A stretch of DNA of 64,000 bases from Ischnura elegans (Eukaryota > Arthropoda > Insecta > Odonata > Coenagrionidae). A program made the position numbers and the translations under genes. Positions within the stretch are counted from its first letter, which is position 1; each line of letters opens with the position of its first letter. The notes beneath the pieces are model-generated. The model saw only the letters and a list, made by a program, of their open reading frames with translations, was not told the DNA's origin and searched no databases. This document shows positions 22,171-32,059 of this stretch, one piece after another. The stretch spans positions 1-64,000 of the forward strand of contig NW_025791688.1 in NCBI RefSeq assembly GCF_921293095.1, given 5' to 3'.

Positions 22171-23074
22171 GAAGATATGTATGGCTTTTGAAGAATGTTA
22201 TACTCATTCGGTGATTAGATTCGATAGTTCACTATCTGACTTTGTAACAATTTGGAGTTAAATGTCATACAGGAATGAAATTGAGCATCAACGGCGCATA
22301 AAAAATTTCCATTTCAAAAGTATCAGTTTCGGAAATGGATCTGTAAGAGTTAGTTTTCATAAATGTTGCGGAAAGGAAGACAGCTGAAGCGCGGACCTCC
22401 CGTGACAAAGTAGAGGCTTTCGAAGATGGATTACAATGGGCTGCCAACGTGGAATATGGAGTGAACTGAAAATGATGGAATAACGGACAAACGGTTTGAC
22501 GTAAGAGAAACTGTCCCACCAGTTTTCTGAGTAACAAAGTGCCTTTCGTTGTCATAACAAGGAAATAACATTAACGATCGTCTCGTGCGGCTGCAAGTAG
22601 ACAAAATTTGTACGCACTGGAAGGATTGTCATGCAACGAGGAACTGTGGAGACGTTACGGAGGACTTTACATATAGCGACAGTAGAAATTCATGTACGCG
22701 ATAGAGGGAAAGGAGAAACATCTGCCATGAAGATAAGGAAAGAGAAAATAATGTTGCATAAATTATTAATTTGTGGGAACATTGTATCTGTTACGCTCGT
22801 GGAAAAACGATTTTTGAACTTGAACATTTGAGAGAGCCCGGAGACACCGTCACACTTCGCTTTCACAATGCGACGGCAACAATCACAGACTGTTGGAATG
22901 AAATAACTGATGAATGATCAACAATCTGTTGCTATGGCAACCAAGGATTAATCATAAAAATTAGGACCTTCTGAGCACTGAAAATGAGATATGGACTACC
23001 GTTGTGAATTTTAAAGTGGAACTTCGTTTTTGTCGTTGAAGTAAGCAATGGAAACATCACACTGAATGATGTAG
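22171..23074. other. Spacer between 5S and H2B
   Basis: AT-rich, with no gene recognised apart from a short LINE tail relic (separate entry). Short ORFs on both strands have no family motif. Confidence 0.7.
22796..22825 (+). mobile_element. Relic of a LINE-H3-type 3' tail
   Basis: CTCGTGGAAAAACGATTTTT followed by GAACTTGAAC matches the extreme 3' end of LINE-H3 (38,739-38,769) except for one indel. Upstream similarity fades quickly, so it is a strongly 5'-truncated or decayed copy of the same or a related family. Confidence 0.65.
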
Positions 23075-23090
23075 GGCCCTAAAAAGGGCC
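23075..23090 (-). terminator. Histone 3' stem-loop of H2B
   Basis: Minus strand GGCCCTTTTTAGGGCC: 6-bp stem, TTTT loop, 22 nt past the stop. It is the SLBP-binding signal of replication-dependent histone mRNAs. Confidence 0.95.
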
Positions 23091-23111
23091 GTTGGGGCGC
23101 TACCAAGTAAT

Positions 23112-23483
23112 TTACTTGGAGCTGGTGTACTTGGTCACAGCCTTGGTGCCCTCAGACACGGCGTGCTTGGCCAGTTCACCGGGGAGCAGGAGCCTGACGG
23201 CGGTCTGCACCTCCCTGGAGGTGATGGTGGAGCGCTTGTTGTAGTGAGCGAGACGGGAAGCCTCGGCGGCGATCCTCTCGAAGATGTCGTTGACGAAGGA
23301 GTTCATGATGTTCATGGCCTTGGAGGAGATACCGGTGTCAGGGTGGACCTGCTTCAACACCTTGTAGATGTAGATTGCGTAGCTCTCCTTCCTCCTGCGC
23401 TTCTTCTTCTTGTCTCCCTTGGAGATGTTCTTCTGGGCCTTGCCGGCCTTCTTGGCAGCCTTTCCGCTAGTCTTGGGTGGCAT
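23112..23483 (-). CDS. H2B: Histone H2B
   Basis: 123 aa, a nucleosome core histone that pairs with H2A. The start [18 protein letters not shown] was chosen over an in-frame upstream ATG because it gives the usual arthropod length. It has a basic N-terminal tail, then the histone fold from [19 protein letters not shown] through [22 protein letters not shown] and [19 protein letters not shown] to TKYTSSK. No intron and a 3' stem-loop mean S-phase expression and no poly(A). It is divergent from H2A, but its TATA box (28,807-28,813) is now 5.3 kb away because LINE-H2B sits between. The frame is undamaged, so the insertion is recent or the copy is homogenised by other units. It may be poorly expressed. 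Confidence 0.98.
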   Translation of the reverse strand: MPPKTSGKAAKKAGKAQKNISKGDKKKKRRRKESYAIYIYKVLKQVHPDTGISSKAMNIMNSFVNDIFERIAAEASRLAHYNKRSTITSREVQTAVRLLLPGELAKHAVSEGTKAVTKYTSSK

Positions 23484-24107
23484 GTTGGTATCAACGTTGC
23501 GTAGCAGCGAGATGTATCTGAAATTCAGCACTAAGTGGCCGCGCCGTAGGCGCGTTTGGGAACTGTTCCGGTGAGCCTAAGCTCACCCCAACCAGTCAGT
23601 TTACAAAAGATTATACTAAATGGCGTAAGTGTTCTGTTGCTAGTGTCGTGTTGTGTTTGCGAGAACGAGAAACTTACAACTAATACATGGATTGATTAAA
23701 CAAAAAATTATTTACAAGGAATACAGCATTTTGGAGTAACATTAGAATTTAATTGGTTACAGGATGAGATTAACAATTAACGATGAACATTCTATTTTGT
23801 GCTTATGGTTTTTTTTTTCATTCTTTTTTATTAATGTTTTTTTTTTTTATATATCTCTTTTTTATCTCTTTTATAATTTTTTTTTATTTTTTAATATGCA
23901 TTTTAGTTAAGGTTTTTTTTTGTTACATTATCATTTTTTTTTTAAATGCATATTCGTTTATTATTTTTTAAATGATTTTTTTTGTTTTATCATTATTCAT
24001 TTTTTTTTTTTAAGTGATAAGCACTTTTTTTCTTCGTGAATGTCAGTTATACAAAAATTACTAAGGCCTAACTTAGAATTAGAAGAAGGAAAAGACATAG
24101 AAAAGAC

Positions 24108-26810
24108 TCATAGAAGAGTGACTTGGAGAGGCAGTGTATGTGTCGTTGGGATGCTTGGATCATAGTCCCAGATGTGTTCGAGAAGAGTATTATTGGTGCC
24201 CTTTAGCCTGGATTTGAAATTTTGCGTTAACTGTGAGATGAATTCGTTCATTGAGGGGAGGTTGTGTGCTTTCAGTACATCAGACAAGGTTACCAACCGG
24301 GAGATTTTAAGGAGATGTCTTATTGATTTGTTTTGGAATATTTCCAGTTTCTGACGGATCGTCCTGTTCTTAGCAAAGATTTCACAAGCATAAAGCACCA
24401 CCGGTCGGACTATAGATTTATAGATACGGATCTGAGCGCTGTGGGAGAGAGCATTGGAGGGAGTGGAGAGACAAGAAATGGCTTGTCGGACGGCAATTGC
24501 TTTACCGGTGCAATATTTAAGGTGGGGAACGTAACTTAGTCTGCTGTCCAAGAGAATGCCGAGGAATTTGTGCGTGTTAGCTCTAGGTATTGCCTGATTG
24601 TTGAAGTGTGGAGATGTGGTTGTGTTAAATTTTTGTCGGAAAGAGAAATGGACGTGGGTGCTTTTGGTGGCGTTGATCTGAATTTTCCAATCAAGCGTCC
24701 ATTTATGAAGGCGTTTCAGATGGATATTAATTTTGTGAACATTGACGTCGCCCTTACGGGAAGTGGCCGCGATAGCGGTGTCATCAGCATACATATGAAT
24801 GGAAGTTTTCGGAGTTGATGGCATGTCGTTGACAAACAGAGTGAAGAGGAGAGGACTCAGCAATGAGCCCTGCGGAACGCCTGCTTCCATGGGCCTTAGT
24901 GAGGACAAAGTTTGCCCTTCGGCGACTCGGAATTGTCTGTTGTTGAGGTATGAGATTAAGAAGAGGATGTCGGAGGGAGGGAAATTGAGGAGATGCAGTT
25001 TGTAGATTAGGCCTTTGTGCCATACACGGTCGAAGGCTCGTGCTACATCAAGGAAGACAGCGTCGGTAGAATATTTTCTGTTAAAGGAATGGCTGATTTT
25101 CTCCACCAGGCGGAGAATTTGATGGATGGCGGACATTTTCCTCCGGAATCCAAGCTGTTCCGGGCGAATAATATTATTGGAAGTAGAGAAAGATTCAAGG
25201 CGGGAAAGAATGATTGATTCAAAGACTTTGGAGAGGTTGGACAGAAGTGAAATGGGGCGGGAGTTTCCTGGGATTTTCGGGTCTTTGCCTGGTTTGGGAA
25301 TGAGGATGATTTTAGCTTGCTTCCATTTGCTGGGAAAATAGGGAAGGGAATAAGCTGAATTGAAGAGGTCGGAGAGAAGAGAGTTGAATTTAGGTATTCT
25401 GCTGGCAAATTTGAGTTGAAAGTTAGAAATTTGGTCAAGACCGGGGGCTTTTTTAGAAGGAAGAGCTGAGAGAATTTTGCAAACGGAAGATTGAGAACAG
25501 ATGGGGAAGTAATTGGGAGGAGCAGGAAGGTTGTTGAAGAATCTATTAATTTCTCTTTCTTTGGGGGAAGAGGAGGTGTCAAAGGCCATGACTTTTTGTA
25601 GGTGGTCAGCTTGGATTTCTACTTTTCTGGTAGGATCAAAAATAAGACCGGAGTCTGTGGACAATGGAGGATGAGAAATTTTTTGTTTGTTTTTTAGCGC
25701 TCTAATAGTCCGCCAGATGGGGCAGGTGTTGGGGTCGTGAATATTCTCTGGATTGTTTTCGAACGTTAGTCTACCGACATGTTCTTCCCATTGATGTTGG
25801 CTAATTTTTTGTATTTCTTTTTTGACAGAATTTGCCAGTTTGTTGTAGTTAGATTTGTCCGCCTTGTCATGAGAGTTTTGCCAGATTCGGCGGGCGGTAT
25901 TGCGTTGTTTGATTAGTGAAACAAGAAAAGCAGGGAATCTGCGAGCATATTTAATTCTGGACGGGAAGGATTTCGTGGCTCTCTCCTTAGCTGAGATGAG
26001 AGCCGTGGTGATTGCATCGGATTGGGTTTCTATGGAATCAGGAGAAGGTATGTTAATGAAAGGGATATTATCTATTGATTTTTCCAGAATTGATGTGAAT
26101 TTTTCCCAGTCGGTAACAGCAATAGTGCGTGGAGGACAGCGGTTTGCGGAGAGAGGAATGGAAAAGTGAAGAGGAAGGTGGTCGGAGGTAAAAGAGTAGA
26201 TTACAGAAGGAGTGAAGTAGAAGGGAAGATTGAATGATAATCCGAAATCAATAACGTCACATGAACGTGGTGCGTAGTGAGTAGGTTGAAGAGGAGCTAG
26301 GATAGAGAAGTTTTTGTTCCGGATGAAGGAGTAAAGTAGTTTTCCGTCAGGGTTTGCACTATTGCTGTTCCAACTGGGATGTTTGCAGTTCCAGTCGCCG
26401 AAGAACAGGCCATTAGGGTAGATGTTGAACAGGCGCTCCAGAGAGTCAATGCTGAACCTTTGGGAGAGAAGGTGGTATACAGAGAAGATGTTTATAGGAC
26501 CGGCGTTGGTGTGTATGGCAATACCTAGAGCTTCGAAAGTGTCTGGGTGCGGGGAGTTTAAGAGGGAATGGGAGAGGTTTTTGCGGACCAATACTGCTAC
26601 TCCTCCTCCCCTTGTGATGCGGTCCAGTCTGTAAACGTGAAAGTGTTCATTGTTTAAGGATTGTTGTGGTGAAAGATGTGTTTCCTGTAATAAAATGATG
26701 TCTATGTTGTTGTCTATGCTATATTGGAAGAGTTCTTGTTTTTTAGCCAATATACCATTGCAATTCCAAGAGATTACGTTAAGCGTAGATCTATTGGTGT
26801 ATGAGTTCAT
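24108..26810 (-). CDS. LINE-H2B ORF2: APE endonuclease / reverse transcriptase
   Basis: 900 aa, a normal length for Jockey-clade ORF2. The endonuclease has SWNCNGI (14-20), LLQETHL (40-46), FFGDWN (136-141) and TSDHLPL (208-214). The reverse transcriptase has KAPGLDQI (454-461), LIPKPGKDP with RPISLLSNLSKVFE (518-531), FLDVARAFDRVWH (586-598), GVPQGSLLSPLLF (644-656) and YADD (674-677). There is no RNase H domain or C-terminal CCHC. Its ATG overlaps the ORF1 TGA in an ATGA, a common translational coupling. All core catalytic residues visible are kept. Confidence 0.95.
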   Translation of the reverse strand: MNSYTNRSTLNVISWNCNGILAKKQELFQYSIDNNIDIILLQETHLSPQQSLNNEHFHVYRLDRITRGGGVAVLVRKNLSHSLLNSPHPDTFEALGIAIHTNAGPINIFSVYHLLSQRFSIDSLERLFNIYPNGLFFGDWNCKHPSWNSNSANPDGKLLYSFIRNKNFSILAPLQPTHYAPRSCDVIDFGLSFNLPFYFTPSVIYSFTSDHLPLHFSIPLSANRCPPRTIAVTDWEKFTSILEKSIDNIPFINIPSPDSIETQSDAITTALISAKERATKSFPSRIKYARRFPAFLVSLIKQRNTARRIWQNSHDKADKSNYNKLANSVKKEIQKISQHQWEEHVGRLTFENNPENIHDPNTCPIWRTIRALKNKQKISHPPLSTDSGLIFDPTRKVEIQADHLQKVMAFDTSSSPKEREINRFFNNLPAPPNYFPICSQSSVCKILSALPSKKAPGLDQISNFQLKFASRIPKFNSLLSDLFNSAYSLPYFPSKWKQAKIILIPKPGKDPKIPGNSRPISLLSNLSKVFESIILSRLESFSTSNNIIRPEQLGFRRKMSAIHQILRLVEKISHSFNRKYSTDAVFLDVARAFDRVWHKGLIYKLHLLNFPPSDILFLISYLNNRQFRVAEGQTLSSLRPMEAGVPQGSLLSPLLFTLFVNDMPSTPKTSIHMYADDTAIAATSRKGDVNVHKINIHLKRLHKWTLDWKIQINATKSTHVHFSFRQKFNTTTSPHFNNQAIPRANTHKFLGILLDSRLSYVPHLKYCTGKAIAVRQAISCLSTPSNALSHSAQIRIYKSIVRPVVLYACEIFAKNRTIRQKLEIFQNKSIRHLLKISRLVTLSDVLKAHNLPSMNEFISQLTQNFKSRLKGTNNTLLEHIWDYDPSIPTTHTLPLQVTLL

Positions 26811-28420
26811 GGTTCGGTTTGGAGGAGCAACAGTTGGTTAAGGAGAAAGGTTTTCTTTTCGTTGACGGAGGTGAGAGCGGAGAGGTTGGAGGATATGCCG
26901 GAGAACCAGGACAAGAGATTCTGATTTTCGGCGGAAGAGGGAGTGAGGGAAGGATTGGTATCGGTCTGTGGTTGAAGGGAAGGAAAGCCGGTTGTAAGCG
27001 CAGCTGAAAAGGACCTGGTAAGTGGAAGAGGTTGTGGTGCCGGGGTAGGTTGGGAGGCAGAGCGACGTGCAAGCATCGCGGCTTTGGCTGCTTTGATTTT
27101 GGGGCAGCCGCGGTAGCTAGCTGTGTGAGGTTCTCCGCAGTTGGCGCAGGTTGGCTGAGCGCCTTCAGGCTTGGTACACTCTGAGTGTGAGTGGTCTTGA
27201 CCGCATTTTACGCATTTGGGCTGTAGAGAGCAGTGATTTTTAGTGTGACCAATGCCTTGGCAGCGGTAGCATTGGACAGGAATGGCAGGTTTTTTGTAAT
27301 CTGAGATTTTAACTGATAAGCCGGCAAGGAAATGAACGTTGTGAAAAGCTTGAATATTAATGGAAGGGTCTGCTGTGACATGGCAAACTCTAGTAGGATA
27401 TGGAGTTACTGAGGTGGTTCCCAGACGACTTTGAGCCACGGAGGGCCTGGTTGAGGTTATTCTGCGGACAGACATGACTGGAAAACCTTGTTGTTTTAGT
27501 TCAGCAAGAACCTGTTCTGTGTCTACTGAGGGAAGGATGCCACGGAGAGCAAATTCTCTGCGACGATTCTCAGGCAGCTGGTAAGTTCTAAAGGGAATAT
27601 TTAAGTTGGTAAGGATTGATTTTACTGACGTGAAATCGTTCACTGAATGACATTTTATTATTGCCGAGGTGGTGTTTGTGGCGTGGGAAATCGGAGGCGT
27701 TGAACAGGCTTTCAGAAGTTTGGGATATAATTCAGTCCATTTGGACGTGTCCGCTACGTAGATAGGCGGAATTTTAACTTTTTTTTCTGGAGAAACTGGA
27801 ATGGAATTTGATTGAGAGTCGTTGGAGGAGGGATTGTTTGAAACGGAAATGGAAGCGGAAACGGCTTCGTCGTCATTTGAGGAAAGAAGTTGATACCTGT
27901 TAGTAATTGCTATCGGAATATTTGCCGGAGAGTTCTTTTGTTTTTTCTGAATTTTGCTCCGGGTGACAGCAGGGGAAATGGCATTGGAATTATCCAGGCT
28001 ATTACAAGGGGCGTTCGTAACCTGCGACTGACTGGTAGGGGTAGCTGAAGTTGATGGTTCTGAATTGGCTGATTTGTTTGGGATGACTGACTTTATTATG
28101 GCTTGATTTGCCTTGCGAGATTTAGTTCCGGAATTGAATTGGGTGGTTGAGTGCGCATGGGTGACTGGGCACGGCGCTGGCGTCTTCGAAGTAGTTTTGG
28201 CAGGCGCTGCTACATTGGCGGAGGACTTCTGGATGGCTGCCGTGCCTTTCCCATCTGCGATCTGCTGGAGTTTGGTAATGGTCCCCTTAAGGACCGCGGC
28301 GGCCTCAGTCCCATACAAAGCTGACAGTCGTTGGATGTCCGCGATGAGACCAACCGTCCCGTTGACATCCGGCGCCGCCGACTCCGGCAGGGAATCGGCG
28401 ACGACGGTTTTGGCCGCCAT
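26807..28420 (-). CDS. LINE-H2B ORF1: Gag-like protein with three zinc knuckles
   Basis: 537 aa. A Ser/Thr/Asn-rich low-complexity N-terminal 210 residues is followed by a region resembling the PRE_C2HC domain of Jockey ORF1 (about 215-375). Three knuckles come next: CYRCQGIGHTKNHC (384-397), CVKCGQDHSHSEC (403-415) and CANCGEPHTASYRGC (425-439). This combination is characteristic of Jockey-group ORF1 and serves RNA binding and particle formation. It ends in a leucine-rich stretch that overlaps the ORF2 start. Confidence 0.93.
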   Translation of the reverse strand: MAAKTVVADSLPESAAPDVNGTVGLIADIQRLSALYGTEAAAVLKGTITKLQQIADGKGTAAIQKSSANVAAPAKTTSKTPAPCPVTHAHSTTQFNSGTKSRKANQAIIKSVIPNKSANSEPSTSATPTSQSQVTNAPCNSLDNSNAISPAVTRSKIQKKQKNSPANIPIAITNRYQLLSSNDDEAVSASISVSNNPSSNDSQSNSIPVSPEKKVKIPPIYVADTSKWTELYPKLLKACSTPPISHATNTTSAIIKCHSVNDFTSVKSILTNLNIPFRTYQLPENRRREFALRGILPSVDTEQVLAELKQQGFPVMSVRRITSTRPSVAQSRLGTTSVTPYPTRVCHVTADPSINIQAFHNVHFLAGLSVKISDYKKPAIPVQCYRCQGIGHTKNHCSLQPKCVKCGQDHSHSECTKPEGAQPTCANCGEPHTASYRGCPKIKAAKAAMLARRSASQPTPAPQPLPLTRSFSAALTTGFPSLQPQTDTNPSLTPSSAENQNLLSWFSGISSNLSALTSVNEKKTFLLNQLLLLQTEP

Positions 28421-28806
28421 TGCGGCCTTGACGTTGAAGGGAGGGCAGGAGGGGGGCCTAATTCCCTGACGTGGGGACCCGGCCGTTTCCCCCGGGCGGT
28501 GCTATGAGCGATACTAGCGGCTCAGAATGCCCGGGGTAGCGGCCGAGAACGACCGGGGATGGTCACCTTGTGCAAGGGGGCGACACCCGGAGGTGAGAAC
28601 CGCAGTGGCCGAGCTTGAAATTAGGAACAAACTCGGCCAGCCGCGGCCCCCCGGTTGGTCCCTAAAGGTGACGGAAGGGAATTTGAAGAGTCGTCAGTCG
28701 CTTGATGATTTTTGCTGACGAAGTCCAAAGTTGGCCCTCTTTAGGTCCTCGGGTCCTGTGTTGGTGGCGCTGCCTTCCCGTATGTATCTGAAAAATCCTG
28801 GGTCAG

Positions 28807-28813
28807 TTTATAA
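28807..28813 (-). promoter_or_regulatory. H2B TATA box, now upstream of LINE-H2B
   Basis: Minus strand TTATAAA, within GGTTATAAACTGACC. An initiator-like TTTCAG follows at 28,793-28,788, inside the LINE target duplication. Joined across the LINE, it would give H2B a short leader. As the sequence stands it faces the LINE 5' end. Confidence 0.75.
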
Positions 28814-28842
28814 CCCGTAGAGGCAGGACCAGCCGATTCGCG

Positions 28843-28847
28843 ATTGG
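28843..28847 (-). promoter_or_regulatory. CCAAT box in the H2A/H2B divergent promoter
   Basis: ATTGG on the plus strand, i.e. CCAAT towards H2B, 30 nt above its TATA box and between the two divergent genes. Confidence 0.5.
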
Positions 28848-28889
28848 TCGATTAGGCTGAGGCGCCGGCCAGCGGCAGCCCAGAATATG

Positions 28890-28895
28890 TATAAA
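28890..28895 (+). promoter_or_regulatory. H2A TATA box
   Basis: TATAAA, 77 nt above the H2A ATG, giving an expected leader of about 45-50 nt. Confidence 0.75.
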
Positions 28896-28965
28896 CCACA
28901 CGGGGAGCTGTCCGCTGTCAACGATTCGTCGTGAGGTCTGCACCGTAGCGCCGAAAACAACTTGA

Positions 28966-29346
<381 letters not shown>

Positions 29347-29377
29347 GCGATCTCTTTCTTGGAAGAGAATAAAAAAT

Positions 29378-29393
29378 GGTCCTTTTTAGGACC
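29378..29393 (+). terminator. Histone 3' stem-loop of H2A
   Basis: GGTCCTTTTTAGGACC, 6-bp stem and 4-nt loop, 31 nt past the stop. Confidence 0.95.
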
Positions 29394-30292
29394 GCAAACC
29401 ATCAAGGTCTGTCAGTCTTACGACTATGTCAAAAATTTGTATACTTCCCAAAATACGCACGAAAAATAGTCTAGAAATTACTTTCCATTTGTCATGTAGG
29501 TGAATCGAGTTGTCAAGTAGTAATGCTTGTAGATAATTATAATACATTTAATAATATTGACGGGTGAAGTGTAATGAAGGGAAGAAATTGTTGATCTAGT
29601 ATAGCTTCGCTGTGAAAAAGTAAAACAGTGGAAATGATATGCAATGCAACGAAAACGTAGCGCTACTATGTAGAAATTTGAAAACATTGTGGCAGCTGTC
29701 CGTTTCTTAATTAATGATGCATAACAATGTGTCAAGGAACACATTTGAATGGATATCCAAAGTAGCAAAAAAGTCGCGATACTATGTAGCAAATTTAAAA
29801 TATGTTGGCAGCAGTGCGTTTCTAAGTAACTGATAGGCGATGTCTAACAATATGTCACAATCACCGCATTCGGCCGAAGAATTGTTACAAAAGCGATGAA
29901 GGCATTTGGTCGTTGCTAAGTAACGCAACACACTATCAATAGACGACAATGGCAACGGCTTTTGCCGCTTGAAACTGCAACAATTAGTACTGGAAATGGA
30001 ACACTGAGCGACCATTATTGTTGAAGTCGCTTAACTTGGATGGATAAAAAAAACACATTGATCGTCCCTCAGCAGTTTACTAAATGAACTTTCAGTATGG
30101 ATGAACGTATTAGGTTTAATAGCATAATAACTTACTTAATTTTGTGATTAGTGACAAAATAAGTTGTATTCCATTGATGTTCTTTTATTTACACTCCATC
30201 ATTACCTGATATTTCATTTGTTATCGTTGACATCACATTTCTGTGATTGCGACGTGTTTAAGCAATGGCAAATAATATCCTGCATGTTCTAT
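29394..30292. other. H2A-H4 tail-to-tail spacer
   Basis: AT-rich non-coding. Contains an imperfect direct repeat of about 117-bp period (ACTATGTAG near 29,662 and near 29,780, each followed by a GTGGCAGC/TTGGCAGC block). No gene recognised. Confidence 0.75.
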
Positions 30293-30308
30293 GGTCCTGA
30301 AAAGGACC
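30293..30308 (-). terminator. Histone 3' stem-loop of H4
   Basis: Minus strand GGTCCTTTTCAGGACC, 56 nt past the H4 stop. Confidence 0.95.
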
Positions 30309-30364
30309 TTTGTTATTCGATGATGCAGCTGCCAGATGTAATGGGCTGCTGCCACGATGGAAAT

Positions 30365-30767
<403 letters not shown>

Positions 30768-30806
30768 CACATTTCGGCACATGTAAGAGTCTACACACTC
30801 ATGCCA

Positions 30807-30812
30807 ATATAT
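30807..30812 (+). promoter_or_regulatory. H3 TATA-like box, now upstream of LINE-H3
   Basis: ATATAT within CCAATATATTGGG. The expected start site about 30 nt downstream coincides with the LINE-H3 5' junction (30,837). Confidence 0.5.
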
Positions 30813-31020
30813 TGGGTCGAGAAATCGCCCAGGTTAAGAGAGAGAGAGAGTAGGAAGAGCAGCTCATCGAGGGACTTCGAGGACAGCGAGGAGCAGCCGA
30901 CTAGGAGCAGACGCCGACGCCGAGAGGACACCGACACGCCAAGGAGGACACCAGAGGAAGCGCTTGCGCTACCGAGGCACCCGCCTAGGCACCGCCAGGG
31001 ATCTCTCCGGGCTTCGCCCG

Positions 31021-31036
31021 TGTCCTTCTAAGGACA
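31021..31036 (+). promoter_or_regulatory. Histone-type stem-loop 1 in the LINE-H3 leader
   Basis: TGTCCTTCTAAGGACA: perfect 6-bp stem and 4-nt loop TCTA with T at loop positions 1 and 3, as SLBP prefers. Very close to the real H3 signal AGTCCTTTTCAGGACT. Confidence 0.5.
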
Positions 31037-31174
31037 ACGTAGACCGCCGACGCCGAGTGAGGGGACAGCACCGCGAGGACATCCGCGAGCAGCGCTTGCG
31101 CTGCTGTAGGCAGCCGCGAAGGCACAGTCCTACCCAGGACTTGCCTCTTGGTTATCTCCATTGCTTAGCGTATT

Positions 31175-31190
31175 AGCCCTTTTAAGGGCC
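31175..31190 (+). promoter_or_regulatory. Histone-type stem-loop 2 in the LINE-H3 leader
   Basis: AGCCCTTTTAAGGGCC: five paired bases plus an A-C at the base, TTTA loop. A purine-rich AGGAGAAGAAGG follows 12 nt later (31,202-31,213), where a U7-binding histone downstream element would be expected. Confidence 0.45.
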
Positions 31191-31275
31191 GTTTCTTTTA
31201 CAGGAGAAGAAGGCAGCCGCGAAGGCAGTCCTACCCAGGACTTGCCTCTTGGTTATATCCATTGCTTAGCACATT

Positions 31276-31291
31276 AGCCCTTTTAAGGGCC
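31276..31291 (+). promoter_or_regulatory. Histone-type stem-loop 3 in the LINE-H3 leader
   Basis: Same 16 nt as stem-loop 2, in the second copy of the tandem duplication. The downstream purine stretch is not kept here. Confidence 0.4.
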
Positions 31292-32059
31292 GTTTCTCTT
31301 ACAGGCATACCAGCAGCCGCCGCCGTCGGGGAGACAACGCCGACAGGACTTCCGTGGGCAGCGCCCGCGCTGCCGAGCAGTCACCGGCGCCGCCACCCCG
31401 ACTGACCAGGACCCAGGAAGAGGGACCGGAGGGCCGCGGCATATTTTTCTTTTCCCTTCTCCTCTAGGCCTGTGTAAGGAACTCTCTGCGGGCCCTACGG
31501 GTAACCCAAAGTTAGCACCCTTGCGACAGTAGGGGCATTCCCCCGCCCGGGGGAACTAGTATCTGCCCAAGTGAAGTCTGCTAGTGGAGAGGGTTCGGTC
31601 CTCCAATCGCCGGCTGGTACACGCAAAACCTCTCATCCGATCTACCCCGACGCACTCGTCGGCCATAGAGTGAGAGTCCCTGACTCCCGAGGCATTGCAC
31701 GCTAACGCACTCGTTGGCAGCCGAAGGAAACTCCCCATCACAAACACATACGGCGCCCACGTAACGTGCGGTGGGTTCTCCAGCCGTGGGGCAGCTCATC
31801 GTCGGGGCTTCTCTGCTTGTCTGCGGGCAAGTAGTCCAATAGGCACACTGGGGTAGGGGGGACAACACAGCGCTAGGCGGCCCTCCCCCGTCAGGGGGGG
31901 ACCTGACACCAGGGCCTTCAGCCACCCAAACCGAAAAAGGACCCAAAGAGGGCCTTTTACGGACTTACACTCTTCGAATCTAAGCGCGCTCTCAGAAGAG
32001 GACCATCGTGTGGGAGTTGGCATAAGAGCCTCTCTCCAGCAGTAAGTCCGCGGTTGGTT

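Larger units (their letters stand above)
23524..28781 (-). mobile_element. LINE-H2B: Jockey-like element at the H2B transcription start
   Basis: 5.26 kb on the minus strand, flanked by the 12-bp repeat ATGTATCTGAAA (23,512-23,523 and 28,782-28,793). It has a GC-rich leader of about 360 nt, ORF1 with three zinc knuckles, ORF2 with endonuclease and RT, an A-rich 3' UTR (T-runs 23,811-24,010 on the plus strand) and a 3' end with a hairpin (GGTGAGC/GCTCACC at 23,570-23,587). There is no terminal poly(A) next to the left repeat, so the exact 3' edge is less sure than the 5' edge. It lies in H2B sense orientation, 32 nt below the H2B TATA box. Apparently complete and young. Confidence 0.85.
31110..31305 (+). 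repeat. 103-bp tandem duplication in the LINE-H3 leader
   Basis: Two copies beginning GCAGCCGCGAAGGCA (31,110 and 31,213), each containing CCTACCCAGGACTTGCCTC and a histone-type stem-loop. Few differences between copies. Confidence 0.9.

Noticed and set aside
23811-24010. Poly(T) runs as the true 3' junction of LINE-H2B
   Set aside because: No target duplication can be found there, whereas ATGTATCTGAAA at 23,512 and 28,782 flanks a larger interval; kept as internal A-rich 3' UTR, with some doubt.
25043-25582. 179-codon minus-strand ORF inside LINE-H2B ORF2
   Set aside because: Alternative frame of the RT region with low-complexity composition; the RT frame is the real one.
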